A DNA stretch of 64,000 nucleotides from Paludisphaera soli (GCF_011064595.1 NZ_JAALJI010000023.1:1-64000), one strand, 5' to 3'. Counted from the stretch's first letter, positions 19,153-27,227 are shown. The notes: generated by a model not told the origin, from the letters alone. A program made the numbers and translations.

Positions 19153-19698
19153 ATGGACCCGCGACTGGTCCCGATCAGCAAGTTCCTCGCCAAGCACCTG
19201 CGCCACGCGCCGGGGGAGATCGGGCTGACGCTCGACGGCGAGGGGTGGGCGGGGGTGGACGAGCTGCTCGCCGCCTCGGCGCGGCACGGATTCGCGATCG
19301 CGTACGACGACCTGGTCGCGGTCGTGGAGACGAACGACAAGCGGCGGTACGCGTTCGACGCGACGGGCGACCGCATCCGCGCGGTGCAGGGGCACAGCGT
19401 GGCGGTCGACCTGGGGCTGGAGCCTCGCGAGCCGCCCGAGACGCTCTGGCACGGCACCGTCGAGCGGTTCCTCACTTCGATCTTCGAGCGGGGGCTGGTG
19501 CCGGGGACGCGGCGGCACGTCCACCTGTCGGCGGACGTCGAGACGGCGCGCAAGGTCGGCGCCCGGCGGGGGCGGCCGGCGATCCTGCAGGTCGCCGCCG
19601 GCCGGATGCACCGCGACGGCCTGACATTTTACCGGTCCGAGAACGGCGTCTGGCTCGTCGACGCCGTCCCGTCGGGCTATCTGTCGCGGATGGGATGA
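19153..19698 (+). CDS. kptA: RNA 2'-phosphotransferase (Tpt1/KptA family)
   Basis: Transfers an internal 2'-phosphate from RNA to NAD+. In fungi and plants this finishes tRNA splicing; the bacterial role is unclear. The 181-residue product is full-length. Conserved elements are SKFLAKHLRHAPGEIGL at the N terminus, GWAGVDELL, NDKRRYAF, RAVQGHSV, the LWHGT motif and HLSADVETARKVGARRGRP. These cover the catalytic Arg-His-Arg-Arg residues known in the family. A hairpin follows the stop. Confidence 0.93.
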   Translation: MDPRLVPISKFLAKHLRHAPGEIGLTLDGEGWAGVDELLAASARHGFAIAYDDLVAVVETNDKRRYAFDATGDRIRAVQGHSVAVDLGLEPREPPETLWHGTVERFLTSIFERGLVPGTRRHVHLSADVETARKVGARRGRPAILQVAAGRMHRDGLTFYRSENGVWLVDAVPSGYLSRMG

Positions 19699-19718
19699 AG
19701 CGAAAGGGCGGGAACGAC

Positions 19719-19747
19719 GACGCCCCGCGAGATCCTCGCGGGGCGTC
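19719..19747. terminator. Perfect 12-bp hairpin between convergent genes
   Basis: Arms 19719-19730 (GACGCCCCGCGA) and 19736-19747 with a 5-base loop. There is no T-tract. It lies between the kptA stop and the decayed lipoprotein gene, so it could terminate both. A related stem (GACGCCCCGCG) follows the paralogous lipoprotein at 21121-21155. Confidence 0.6.
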
Positions 19748-19787
19748 ATGTCGCGCTTCGGTGCGGTCGGTCTCGGCTCGGTCCAGC

Positions 19788-19981
19788 TCAGGAGCCGGCC
19801 TTCTTGGCGGTCTTGCCGCCGGCGCTGCGCTCGCGCTGCATGACGTCCTGATGGTCCTTCTTGGCCGCCTCGAAGTCGGCGGCGGAGGGGGCTCGGGCTC
19901 GGCGCCGCAGCCGGAGGCGAGGGAGCCGAGGGCGACGACGGCCGCCAGGCCGAGCGTCGCGAGGAGGGAAGACTTCTTCAA
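19788..19981 (-). pseudogene. Small DUF1559-associated lipoprotein, frameshifted
   Basis: The ATG at 19979-19981 opens MKKSSLLATLGLAAVVALGS then LASGC, a signal peptide with lipobox. After about 30 codons the frame runs into Pro/Arg-rich nonsense. Adding one C within the five-C run at 19887-19891 restores a frame reading PPSAADFEAAKKDHQDVMQR, then ERSAGGKTAKKAGS and TGA at 19788-19790. That restored 64-residue protein resembles the intact lipoprotein at 21187-21390 in length, layout and Lys-rich tail. Either the gene is broken or a homopolymer base was missed in sequencing. Confidence 0.75.
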
Positions 19982-20042
19982 GGGAACGCTCCTGACGAGG
20001 TCTCGCGGTTCGATCGAGTGGGCGGATTCGGCCCGGTCCGGC

Positions 20043-20606
20043 TCAGTAGGAGTCAGCCGAGACGACCTCGCCGCCGATGCGGGTGCTGAGGCCCATCCAG
20101 ATCTGCTGATTCACCGACTCCTTGATGGCGCGGACGCTGCCGTCGGCCATCGCGGCGTTGACGACGCCCGGGTGGTACGAGGAGGCGGGCTTCATGATGT
20201 ACCACCAGGACTGGTCGTCCATCGTGGCGCAGATCTTGTTGGGGGTGAGGATGGTGTTGAACCAGGTCCGCCAGACGCTCCCCTCGACCCCGGGGTAGCC
20301 TTTGTACCGCCAGCCGCCGGTCCAGGCGATGGGGCCGGTGGACCAGTTGATGGCGTTGACGGCTGCCGTGGCCTGGTCGACGGTGGAGTTGGCGGTGAGG
20401 CCGCAGACCTCGTCGCAGTCGGAGACGCGGGTGCGGGCGGCGGAGGCGGCGAGCGGGCCGTTGGCGACCTCGGCGCAGAGCAGGGTGTCCTCGCGGGCCG
20501 ACTGCACGGCCGGCAGCAGGAGCGCGATGAGCACCGCGATGATCGCGATGACCACCAGCAGCTCGATCAGCGTGAAGCCGCCGGGACGACGATTCGTTGT
20601 CTTCAT
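20043..20606 (-). CDS. DUF1559 prepilin-like protein, internally deleted
   Basis: The 187-residue product has a type IV prepilin N terminus ([20 protein letters not shown], cleavage after G) and the C-terminal H-x9-DG motif in [20 protein letters not shown]. Aligned with its neighbour at 21790-22803 it is the same protein minus exactly 150 residues: the text jumps from [10 protein letters not shown] to [13 protein letters not shown], where the neighbour has 151 residues between. The deletion is in frame. Most of the extracellular domain is lost, so the product may be non-functional. GGAG precedes the ATG by ten bases. Its companion lipoprotein downstream is frameshifted. Confidence 0.85.
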   Translation of the reverse strand: MKTTNRRPGGFTLIELLVVIAIIAVLIALLLPAVQSAREDTLLCAEVANGPLAASAARTRVSDCDEVCGLTANSTVDQATAAVNAINWSTGPIAWTGGWRYKGYPGVEGSVWRTWFNTILTPNKICATMDDQSWWYIMKPASSYHPGVVNAAMADGSVRAIKESVNQQIWMGLSTRIGGEVVSADSY

Positions 20607-20643
20607 GGGCGATCGCTCCGGGACGCGGGGGCGCGACGCCGCC

Positions 20644-20674
20644 TAGGATGAAAATATTTGCAAAGTTTCATCCT
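20644..20674. promoter_or_regulatory. Inverted repeat TAGGATGAAA-N11-TTTCATCCTA
   Basis: Perfect 10-bp arms around an AT-rich centre (ATATTTGCAAA-like), 38 bp upstream of the truncated DUF1559 start. Its AT richness stands out from the surroundings. It could be an operator or leader hairpin. No matching site was found before the intact paralog. Confidence 0.45.
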
Positions 20675-21120
20675 ATCGGCCGCGGTCCGCCCGAGCCCTG
20701 TCAGGACTACTTCGGATGCGTGGGACGGAATGTGGTCAGGGGGATTCCGAGGCGGGCCCGCCCCCGTCGGTCGGCACCGCGGGCGAGGGCGCGCGGGGGC
20801 CGTCGGCGGCCCGGGGCGTCGTCGCGAGTCGGGGCGTCTCGTCGGGGCGGGGGCCGGAGGCCGAGTCGCGACCGCCGTCCTCGTAAGGGTCGAGGGGCGG
20901 GGGCCAGCCCGCATCATTCGGGGCCGGCCGGGCTCGGTTCCGGACGATCGGGGCAGGGGAGGGCCGTCCCTCACGTCAGCCACGAAGGGTACAACGCCGA
21001 TCGCGGGCTGGCAACTATCGATTAAGGACTTCGGTGACTAGAATGTGGCATCCGCAAGTGGTGATCCGGAAGGGGTTTCCGGGCGGGGGCGCGGCGTCGC
21101 GGCGGCCGGCTTCGAAACGT

Positions 21121-21155
21121 CGAGACGCCCCGCGCGGCGGGCGCGGGGCGTCTCG
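21121..21155 (-). terminator. Perfect 15-bp hairpin after the lipoprotein gene
   Basis: Arms 21121-21135 (CGAGACGCCCCGCGC) and 21141-21155 with a GGCGG loop, 31 bp beyond the lipoprotein stop. GC-only, no T-tract. The stem core matches the hairpin after the frameshifted paralog. Confidence 0.65.
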
Positions 21156-21186
21156 GAAAGGTCGGGGCGGGCGGGGCGGGCGGGGC

Positions 21187-21390
21187 TCAGGGCTTCTTGG
21201 CGGCGGGCTTCCCGGCCTTGGGGCCGTACTCCTTGGCGATCATCTCCTGCTGCTTCTTCTGGACCTCGGCGAGGTCCTCGGCCGCCATCGGCGGGGGCTC
21301 GGCGTCGCCGTCGCAGCCGGGGGCGAGCGGGACGAGGAGGATGGCCGTCGCCAGGCCCAAAAGCGCCGCGGATACGGGACGGTTCTTCAA
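21187..21390 (-). CDS. Small DUF1559-associated lipoprotein
   Basis: The 67-residue product starts with TTG (21388-21390), chosen because AGGAG lies about eight bases upstream and because the decayed paralog begins MKKS at the same point. The signal peptide and lipobox read LLGLATAILLVPLAPGC, giving a predicted lipid-anchored cysteine near residue 24. The mature part is short: PPP, a helical stretch AEDLAEVQKKQQEMIAKEYG, and a basic tail GKPAAKKP. Function unknown. It follows the DUF1559 gene 21790-22803 on the same strand, with repeats between. Confidence 0.75.
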   Translation of the reverse strand: MKNRPVSAALLGLATAILLVPLAPGCDGDAEPPPMAAEDLAEVQKKQQEMIAKEYGPKAGKPAAKKP

Positions 21391-21442
21391 AGGCGGGTGC
21401 TCCTGTCGAGTCGTGTGGGTTGTTGGAATGTGCATGTCTTCG

Positions 21443-21582
21443 CTTCACCCCTGGCGGGGGAAGGATCGCGGAGGGGTCGATGAGGGGGATCATCCAGGCG
21501 GACCATCCGGGGGGCCGACGGCTTTTCGAGATGCCCCCCCTCATCCGGCCTTCGGCCACCTTCTCCCACGAGGGGAGAAGGA
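21443..21582. repeat. Family A element: facing pair with linker (first of two)
   Basis: + unit at 21443-21503 and - unit at 21533-21582. The linker begins GATCATCCAGGCGGACC and contains CCGACGGCTTTTCGAGATGCC. Together the ~140 bp have inverted-repeat ends of about 45-50 bp, the layout of a MITE. It lies between the DUF1559 gene and its lipoprotein; the whole gap 21391-21789 holds this and the next element and no gene. Confidence 0.8.
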
Positions 21583-21629
21583 CGATCGGCGAAGGCCCGC
21601 CCGATTCCCCGGACGGCGTTCGTGCGCGT

Positions 21630-21772
21630 CTTCCCTCCCCCCCTGGTGGGGGAAGGTGTCCCGAAGGGGCGGATGAGGGGGACCATCAAGGCAGACGGCG
21701 CGAGGGAGCGACGGTCTCTTGCGACGCCCCCCTCATCCGGCCTGCGGCCACCTTCTCCCACGAGGGGAGGAG
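21630..21772. repeat. Family A element: facing pair with linker (second of two)
   Basis: + unit 21630-21695 and - unit 21726-21772, same architecture and length as 21443-21582. The linker begins GACCATCAAGGCAGACGG. Two near-identical elements in tandem suggest repeated insertion or duplication. Confidence 0.8.
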
Positions 21773-21789
21773 GACGATCGACCGGGGCG

Positions 21790-22803
21790 TCAGAACGAGT
21801 CGGACGAGAGGACCTCGCCGCCGGCGCGGGTGCTGAGTCCCATCCAGACCTGCTGATTCACCGAGTTCTTGAACGCCTTGACGCTGCCGTCGCAGAGGGC
21901 GGCGTTGACGACGCCCGGGTGGTACGAGGAGGCGGGCTTCATGATGTACCACCAGGACTGGTCGTCCATGGTGAGGCAGGTCTGGTTGGGGGTGCGGATG
22001 GTGTTGAACCAGCTCCGCCACATGCTCCCCTCGACCCAGGGGTAGCCCTTGTACCGCCAGCCGCCCGCCCAGGGGATCGGCCCGCGCGACCAGTCGACGG
22101 CGTTGGCGGCGGCGGTCGCCTGCTCGACGGTGGAGGTGCGGGTGAGGCCGCGGACCTCGTAACAGTCGGAGACGCGGGTGCGGCCGGCGCCGGGGGTGAG
22201 CGGGCCGTTGGCGACCTCGGCGCAGAGCAGGGTGTTGCTGGAGCCGTCCGGGACCGAGGCGAACGTGATGTTGGTCCGGGAGAAGGGCTGGACGGCCGCG
22301 TCGTCGTCGTAGGTCCGGCCGAAGACGCCGTCCCAGCTCTGGGTGCGGGGCCACCACGTCCCGGCGTTCCAGGCGTAGTTCACCGCGTAGGTGTTCCAGC
22401 CGTCGCTGGAGCGCTCGGTGTAGACCTCGGACGGGCAGTTGTAGCCGGCCACCCGGGCGCGGAGGACGGTCGTGTTCTCGGCCAGGGTCCAGAGCCAGCG
22501 GTTGTCGATGTTGGAATTGAACGAGGCGTAGAGCGCCTGCTGCTCCACGAACGGCAGCATGGCGACGTTCACGGCGATCGCGCCGTAGCCCTCGCCGGGC
22601 GGGAACACGCCCCAGACGTCGTGGTAGTTGTGCAGGCCCAGGCCGATCTGCTTCAGGTTGTTGACGCACTGGGCGCGTCGCGCCGCCTCGCGGGCCGACT
22701 GCACGGCCGGCAGCAAGAGCGCGATGAGGACGGCGATGATCGCGATGACCACCAGCAGCTCGATCAGCGTGAACGCCGATCGCTCTCGGGACGATGCGCG
22801 CAT
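21790..22803 (-). CDS. DUF1559 prepilin-like protein (full length)
   Basis: The 337-residue product begins with a prepilin signal ([20 protein letters not shown]) and the conserved [21 protein letters not shown] segment, followed by a long extracellular domain and the H-x9-DG motif ([20 protein letters not shown]). These proteins are abundant in planctomycetes; a pseudopilin-like envelope role is assumed but unproven. GGAG lies upstream of the ATG. An exact TATAAT on the minus strand (plus 22972-22977) lies about 170 bp upstream. It is the intact paralog of 20043-20606. Confidence 0.92.
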   Translation of the reverse strand: MRASSRERSAFTLIELLVVIAIIAVLIALLLPAVQSAREAARRAQCVNNLKQIGLGLHNYHDVWGVFPPGEGYGAIAVNVAMLPFVEQQALYASFNSNIDNRWLWTLAENTTVLRARVAGYNCPSEVYTERSSDGWNTYAVNYAWNAGTWWPRTQSWDGVFGRTYDDDAAVQPFSRTNITFASVPDGSSNTLLCAEVANGPLTPGAGRTRVSDCYEVRGLTRTSTVEQATAAANAVDWSRGPIPWAGGWRYKGYPWVEGSMWRSWFNTIRTPNQTCLTMDDQSWWYIMKPASSYHPGVVNAALCDGSVKAFKNSVNQQVWMGLSTRAGGEVLSSDSF

Positions 22804-23366
22804 GACGAGGCACTCCGATGGGACGGGACGGGTGTCGTGCGACGAACGTTCTGGGGAGAGGGTCGCGGGGAGCGTACCAGGGTCGAAGGCCCGTATCGGC
22901 GGGAGGGCCGCCTCGGGGCTTCGACGTCGGATGAGAGGCGAGAGCGACCCACGTCGCTCCCGTATCGGCTAATTATAGCATCGTGTTCGGCCGGTCCGCA
23001 AAAGAAAATTCATCTCGCCGCGACATCCCGATGTCGCTTTGCAAGATGTTTTACAGGAACAAGATAGAGTCGATGGAACCGAGGTCTGCGATCGGCTCGC
23101 GTCGAGATTTCGAAGTCGTGCCGCTTGGAATGAGGGAGTGCATTGATTGTGTGAGTATGTGAGGCTGGGTTCATGCGTTCCCGCGTCGGCCCATGCCCCC
23201 TCGGGTCGCGCGGCCGGGCCGTCGCGAGGGGCCCGGGGTTCGGCGGCCGATCGGTCGGGGGTACGGCCGAGCCTTCGGCGGAAGGGTCTCGTGGGCGGAC
23301 GGCATGAAGATTGCCCATCAGCGCCTTGCGTGGTCCCGTAGCGTCTCCAGCCGAGAGGAATCCGTC
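22804..23366. other. Divergent intergenic region before the LigD-like gene
   Basis: About 560 bp, with an AT-richer section at roughly 22965-23160. It contains an exact minus-strand TATAAT (22972-22977). Its -35 match is poor (TTGCGG at 18 bases), so a promoter for the DUF1559 gene is only possible. No gene was seen. Confidence 0.45.
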
Positions 23367-24827
23367 ATGCCGCCCGACGAGTCTCGCGCCACGCGCGCCC
23401 ACCGCGGGAATGGGACTGGCGAGCAGCCCGGGACGGCCGCGAAGGCGGGCCCCCGCGCCCGGCCGATCTTCGTCGTGCAGGAGCACCACGCGTCGCGCCT
23501 CCATTACGACCTCCGGCTGGAGGCCGACGGCGTGCTGAAGAGCTGGGCCGTGCCGAAGGAGCCGACGCTCGACCCCTCGGTCAAGCGGCTGGCGGTGGAG
23601 GTCGAGGACCACCCGCTCGGCTACGCCTCGTTCGCGGGCGAGATCCCCCGGGGCCGTTACGGCGGCGGGACCGTCGCCATCTGGGACCACGGCACTTATG
23701 AAGACCTCTCGTCGGGTCGATCGGTGGTCGAGGCCCTCGCCGACGGGCGCCTGGAGTTCGCGCTGCACGGCGAGAAGCTCCGGGGGGCGTTCGCCCTGAT
23801 CCGCATGAAGGCCCGAGGTCGGGGCAAGCCGCAGTGGCTCCTCGTCAAGAAGCAGGATGAGTTCGCCGCGGTCGGCCCGCCCGAGGCCGGCGAGTCGGAC
23901 GAGGCCCCGCCGCCCAGGTCGCGGGCCCGATCCGGCAAGGCGCTCGTGCAGCCGCCCCCCGCGTCCGCGCCGCCGGAGGCGATCGAATTGACGCACGGCG
24001 ACAAGCTGATGTATCCCGAGGCGGGGCTGACGAAGGCCGACGTCTTTGCGTACTACCGCAAGGTCGCCCCCCGGCTCCTGCCGTTCCTGAAGGACAGGCC
24101 GATCACCCTGGAGCGGCTCCCCGACGGACTCTCGGGCCCCGATGCGCCCCACTTCTGGCAGAAGGACGCCCCGGACTACTACCCGGACTGGATCCCGCGC
24201 GTCGCGATCAGGGCGGGGCGCGGGAAGGTCGTGCGTTACATCGTGGTGAACGACGAGCCGACGCTCCTGTATCTGGTGAACCAGGGGGCGCTCACGTTCC
24301 ACGTCTGGGCCTCGCGGGTGCAAGACCTCGACCGGCCGGACTTCGTCCTGTTCGACCTCGACCCCGGCGACGCCGCGTTCGACGACGTGATCGCCGTGGC
24401 CCTGGCCGTGCGCGACGAGTTGACGCGCGAGCGGCTCGACGCTCAGGTGAAGACCTCGGGCAAGTCGGGCCTGCACGTCCTGGCCCCCTGGACGGGGGAG
24501 GGGGGCCACGACGAGGCCAGGGCCTGGGCGTCGGACGTCGCCGGGCGCGTGGCCGCCGCGACGGCCGACCGCGCGACGACCGACATCCGCAAGGTCCGGC
24601 GCAAGGGCCGCGTCTACATCGACGTCATGCAGAACGCGCGCGGCCACCACGCGGTCCCCCCCTACGTCCTGCGCGCGATCCCCCGCGCGACCGTCTCGAC
24701 GCCGATCGCCTGGCGCGAGGTCCGCCCGGGGCTGGACCCCGCCGCGTTCACCGCCGACGTCGTCCTGGCGCGGCTCGCCCGGCGCAAGGCCGACCCGATG
24801 GCCGTCCTCCTCGGCGCCCCGAGATGA
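23367..24827 (+). CDS. LigD-like protein: 3'-phosphoesterase plus polymerase domains, no ligase domain
   Basis: Repair enzyme of the non-homologous end-joining type; 486 residues. Residues about 33-190 are the 3'-phosphoesterase domain (FVVQEHHASRLHYDLRLE, then SWAVPKEP, EIPRGRYGGG). About 205-260 is a Pro/Ala linker. About 215-480 is the primase-polymerase domain (ELTHGDKLMYPEAGLTKADV, HFWQKDAP, the metal motif FDLDPGD near residue 328, KTSGKSGLHV). The central ATP-dependent ligase domain of full LigD is missing and no Ku gene is in the window. The ATG at 23367 has GAGAGG upstream; the frame extends further without a ribosome site. A DUF72 gene follows 7 bp later. Confidence 0.9.
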   Translation: MPPDESRATRAHRGNGTGEQPGTAAKAGPRARPIFVVQEHHASRLHYDLRLEADGVLKSWAVPKEPTLDPSVKRLAVEVEDHPLGYASFAGEIPRGRYGGGTVAIWDHGTYEDLSSGRSVVEALADGRLEFALHGEKLRGAFALIRMKARGRGKPQWLLVKKQDEFAAVGPPEAGESDEAPPPRSRARSGKALVQPPPASAPPEAIELTHGDKLMYPEAGLTKADVFAYYRKVAPRLLPFLKDRPITLERLPDGLSGPDAPHFWQKDAPDYYPDWIPRVAIRAGRGKVVRYIVVNDEPTLLYLVNQGALTFHVWASRVQDLDRPDFVLFDLDPGDAAFDDVIAVALAVRDELTRERLDAQVKTSGKSGLHVLAPWTGEGGHDEARAWASDVAGRVAAATADRATTDIRKVRRKGRVYIDVMQNARGHHAVPPYVLRAIPRATVSTPIAWREVRPGLDPAAFTADVVLARLARRKADPMAVLLGAPR

Positions 24828-24834
24828 GGCCCCC

Positions 24835-25563
24835 ATGTCCGTCCTCGTCGGCACCTCGGGCTGGAGTTACGATCACTGGGTCGACGTGCTCTACCCCCGC
24901 AAGGCGACCAGCCTGGAGCGGCTCGACGCCTACGCGCGACGGTTCCGCACCGTCGAGGTCAACAACACGTTCTATCGATGGCCGAGGGACGAGGTGTTCG
25001 CCACCTGGTGCGAGCGCCTGCCCGAAGGCTTCGTGACCACCGTCAAGGCCTCGCGCGGGCTGACCCAGTTCCGCAAGCTCAACGACCCGGTCCCCTGGCT
25101 CGACCGGATGGAGGCCGGCCTGGAACGCCTGGGCGCGAAGCGCGGCCCGCTCCTCTTCCAGCTCCCTCCCCACTTCCCGCGCGACCTCGACCGGCTCGAC
25201 CGCTTCCTAGGCGTGCTCCCCTCGGGCCGGCTGGCGGCGATCGAGTTCCGGCACCCGACCTGGGACGTGGAGGAGACCTTCGCCGTCCTCGAACGCCACA
25301 AGGCGGCGTACTGCGTCACCAGCGGGGCCGGGCTGGCGTGCATCCTCCGGGCGACGGCCCCGTTCGTCTACGTCCGCCTCCACGGCCCCGACCCGCACCA
25401 GCTCTACGCCGGCTCCTACCCCGAGGACGACCTCCGCTGGTGGGCCGACCGCCTCGGCGAGTGGCGCGCCCAGGGCCGCGACGTCTACGCCTACTTCAAC
25501 AACGACGGCCAGGGCCACGCCGTCCGCAACGCCCTCCGCCTCCGCGAACTCGTCGCCGAATGA
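24835..25563 (+). CDS. DUF72 (YecE-like) family protein
   Basis: The 242-residue TIM-barrel-like product has family motifs GTSGWSYDHW at the N terminus, FRTVEVNNTFYRWP, FVTTVKASRGLTQ, LPPHFPRD, EFRHPTW and YAYFNNDGQGHAVRNA. The biochemical function of the family is unknown. It begins 7 bp after the LigD-like stop, so the two form an operon; a repair or nucleic-acid role by association is inference. Confidence 0.9.
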   Translation: MSVLVGTSGWSYDHWVDVLYPRKATSLERLDAYARRFRTVEVNNTFYRWPRDEVFATWCERLPEGFVTTVKASRGLTQFRKLNDPVPWLDRMEAGLERLGAKRGPLLFQLPPHFPRDLDRLDRFLGVLPSGRLAAIEFRHPTWDVEETFAVLERHKAAYCVTSGAGLACILRATAPFVYVRLHGPDPHQLYAGSYPEDDLRWWADRLGEWRAQGRDVYAYFNNDGQGHAVRNALRLRELVAE

Positions 25564-25582
25564 ACTCGCGCCCGCCCGCCGC

Positions 25583-25611
25583 TTGACAGCGACCCCGGAA
25601 AAGCGGATCAT
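25583..25611 (+). promoter_or_regulatory. Predicted promoter of the TPR gene
   Basis: TTGACA (25583-25588), 17-base spacer, GATCAT (25606-25611; four of six -10 matches). The Fur-box-like palindrome begins 12 bases downstream, in the position of the transcription start. Confidence 0.5.
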
Positions 25612-25622
25612 GGTGCAGTCAG

Positions 25623-25639
25623 TTGAGACTGAATCTCAA
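25623..25639 (+). promoter_or_regulatory. Fur-box-like palindrome
   Basis: TTGAGACTGAATCTCAA is an 8-1-8 palindrome with one mismatch and closely resembles ferric-uptake-regulator boxes of the TTGAGA-type (family knowledge). It lies just downstream of a predicted promoter and 42 bp before the TPR gene start, so repression by iron-loaded Fur is a reasonable inference. Confidence 0.55.
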
Positions 25640-25680
25640 TTGCAAACGAGCGAGTCGCCGCGATCAGGGGGATGGCATCC

Positions 25681-26409
25681 ATGAGTCAGGGCGGGGACAT
25701 CCTGAAGCGTTGCTTCGAGCTGGCGGGGGCGGGCGAGCTGGACGAGGCGGGGGACCTGGCGGAGCAGGCTCTGGCGTTGGAGGGGGAGAACGGGCTGCTC
25801 TGGCGTTTCGTGGGGCTCCTGCGGCATCGCGCCGGGGATTTCACGGGCGCGCGGGACGCCCTGGAGACGGCGCAGGTGCTGGTGCCGTTCGACCCCTCGA
25901 CGAGCTGCATCCTGGCCGAGACGCTGGCGAGGACCGGCCACACCGGCCCGGCGCTGGAGGTCTACCGGGAGCTGGCGACCGACGAGCGATCCCCGGACAG
26001 GCTGCTGCCGGCCATAGCCGCCGGGCTGGGCTACCTGGGGGAGTTCGGCCTGGCGCTCGACGTCTGCCTGGAGCTGATCCGCCGCCTCCCCGATCACGCC
26101 GAGGCCCACTTCGGCGCGGCGTTCTACGTCCGCCGCCTGGGCCGTCCCCCCGAGGCCGCGCTGCCGTTCGTCGCGAGGGCGTGCGAGCTGGCCCCGGACG
26201 TGGACCTGTACCGGATCTCGCTGGCGACGCTGCTCGACCACGCCGGCCGTCGCGAGGAGGCGTACGAGCTGCTCCGGGGCGTGGACCTCGACCGCGTCTC
26301 GTGCCGCTGCTGCCTGCGGCGGATGACCACCATCTTCCTCGCCGCCGGCGACGCCGCGCGCGGCTCCGCCTGCCGCCGCAAGACGGGCGACGAGGCCGAG
26401 GGCTGCTGA
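25681..26409 (+). CDS. TPR-repeat protein with C-terminal cysteine cluster, putatively Fur-regulated
   Basis: The 242-residue product is mostly helical tetratricopeptide-like repeats (KRCFELAGAGELDEAGDLAE, LETAQVLVPFDPSTSCILAE, LEVYRELATD, LDVCLELIRRLPDHAEAHFG, RACELAPDVDLYRI). The end carries SCRCCLRR and further cysteines (SACRR, EGC), which could bind a metal. No signal peptide. The second ATG (25681) was chosen because AGGGGG lies nine bases upstream; the first ATG abuts it. Function is unknown; the Fur-like box suggests a role in iron response. Confidence 0.75.
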   Translation: MSQGGDILKRCFELAGAGELDEAGDLAEQALALEGENGLLWRFVGLLRHRAGDFTGARDALETAQVLVPFDPSTSCILAETLARTGHTGPALEVYRELATDERSPDRLLPAIAAGLGYLGEFGLALDVCLELIRRLPDHAEAHFGAAFYVRRLGRPPEAALPFVARACELAPDVDLYRISLATLLDHAGRREEAYELLRGVDLDRVSCRCCLRRMTTIFLAAGDAARGSACRRKTGDEAEGC

Positions 26410-26462
26410 ACGCCGCGAACCGACCTCGCGCCTGCGTATCGAGATTCCCTGATATCTCAAGG

Positions 26463-26704
26463 TCCTTCCCCCCTCGCGGGGGAAGGTGGCCCGCAGGGCC
26501 GGATGAGGGGGGAGACGAGCACGATAGCCGGTGGAGGATCGGGCGAGCTGACCTTCGCCGATCGTCCTTCCCCCCTGGTGGGAGAAGGTGGCCGAAGGCC
26601 GGATGAGGGGGCGCCTCGAAAAGCCGTCGGCCCCTCGCCTAATCCGCCTTGATGGTCCCCCTCATCCGGCCCTGCGGGCCACCTTCCCCCGCCAGGGGGG
26701 AAGG
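26463..26704. repeat. Family A repeats: three units, one pair with inverted linker
   Basis: + units at 26463-26512 and 26566-26612, - unit at 26643-26704. In the last pair the linker is present in reverse complement: it ends CCGCCTTGATGGTC beside the - unit, and AAGCCGTCGG lies near the + unit. The gap between the TPR gene and nsrR (26410-26726) holds only these repeats. Confidence 0.8.
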
Positions 26705-26726
26705 GAAGAGGGCTGCCCCGACGCCC

Positions 26727-27227
26727 TCAGTCGGCCTCCGGCTTCGATTCCGCCTCAGGCTCCGTCGGCGTCGGCGGCTCGGCTTTCAACGCCGCGTCGA
26801 ACAGGGCGACCATCTCGGACCTGGTGGTGAGGAACTGCTCCAGCGTGTACTCGTCGAGGACGGCGAGGAACGCCTCGCGCGCCCGGATGAGGGCGCCCTT
26901 GAGGCCGCAGGCCGAGGCGATGGGGCAGGTGTTGGTCTCGGGGCGGAAGCATTCCACGATGTGGAAGTTGGGCTCGGTGCGGCGCACCAGCCAGCCGACG
27001 TTGACCTCCGAGGGGGCCTTCGCCAGCTTCAGGCCCCCCCCGCGCCCCCGCTGGGCCGTGACGATCCCCAGCTCAGTCAACGTCTGGGCCACCCGGACCA
27101 GGTGATGGCGCGAGATCCGATACGCGCGGCTGATCTCCTCGACCGACGCCAGGCGGTCGCCGTCGCCCCGGCTGGCCAGGTAGAGCACCGTCCGCATCGC
27201 GTAGTCCGAGAACTGCGTCAAGTGCAT
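26727..27227 (-). CDS. nsrR: Rrf2-family regulator, NsrR-like nitric-oxide sensor
   Basis: The 166-residue product has an N-terminal winged helix (MHLTQFSDYAMRTVLYLASR; ISRHHLVRVAQTLTELGIVT; GRGGGLKLAK) and three cysteines C93, C101 and C107 spaced C-x7-C-x5-C as in NsrR Fe-S proteins. In known systems NO destroys the cluster and relieves repression. The tail is Pro/Glu-rich. The start MHLTQF matches the family; an upstream in-frame extension (to 27302) would run through the operator. It is divergent from truncated haemoglobin and NO reductase genes with an NsrR-type box between. Confidence 0.92.
   Translation of the reverse strand: MHLTQFSDYAMRTVLYLASRGDGDRLASVEEISRAYRISRHHLVRVAQTLTELGIVTAQRGRGGGLKLAKAPSEVNVGWLVRRTEPNFHIVECFRPETNTCPIASACGLKGALIRAREAFLAVLDEYTLEQFLTTRSEMVALFDAALKAEPPTPTEPEAESKPEAD

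Larger units (their letters stand above)
20607..21186. other. Gene-free region upstream of the truncated DUF1559 gene
   Basis: About 580 bp. It contains the inverted repeat at 20644-20674, the lipoprotein hairpin at 21121-21155, and otherwise GC-rich DNA without a supported gene. A TAGAAT near 21040 on the plus strand has no downstream plus-strand gene. Confidence 0.5.

Noticed and set aside
21036-21045. TAGAAT -10-like sequence on the plus strand
   Set aside because: No plus-strand gene follows for over 2 kb and there is no good -35.
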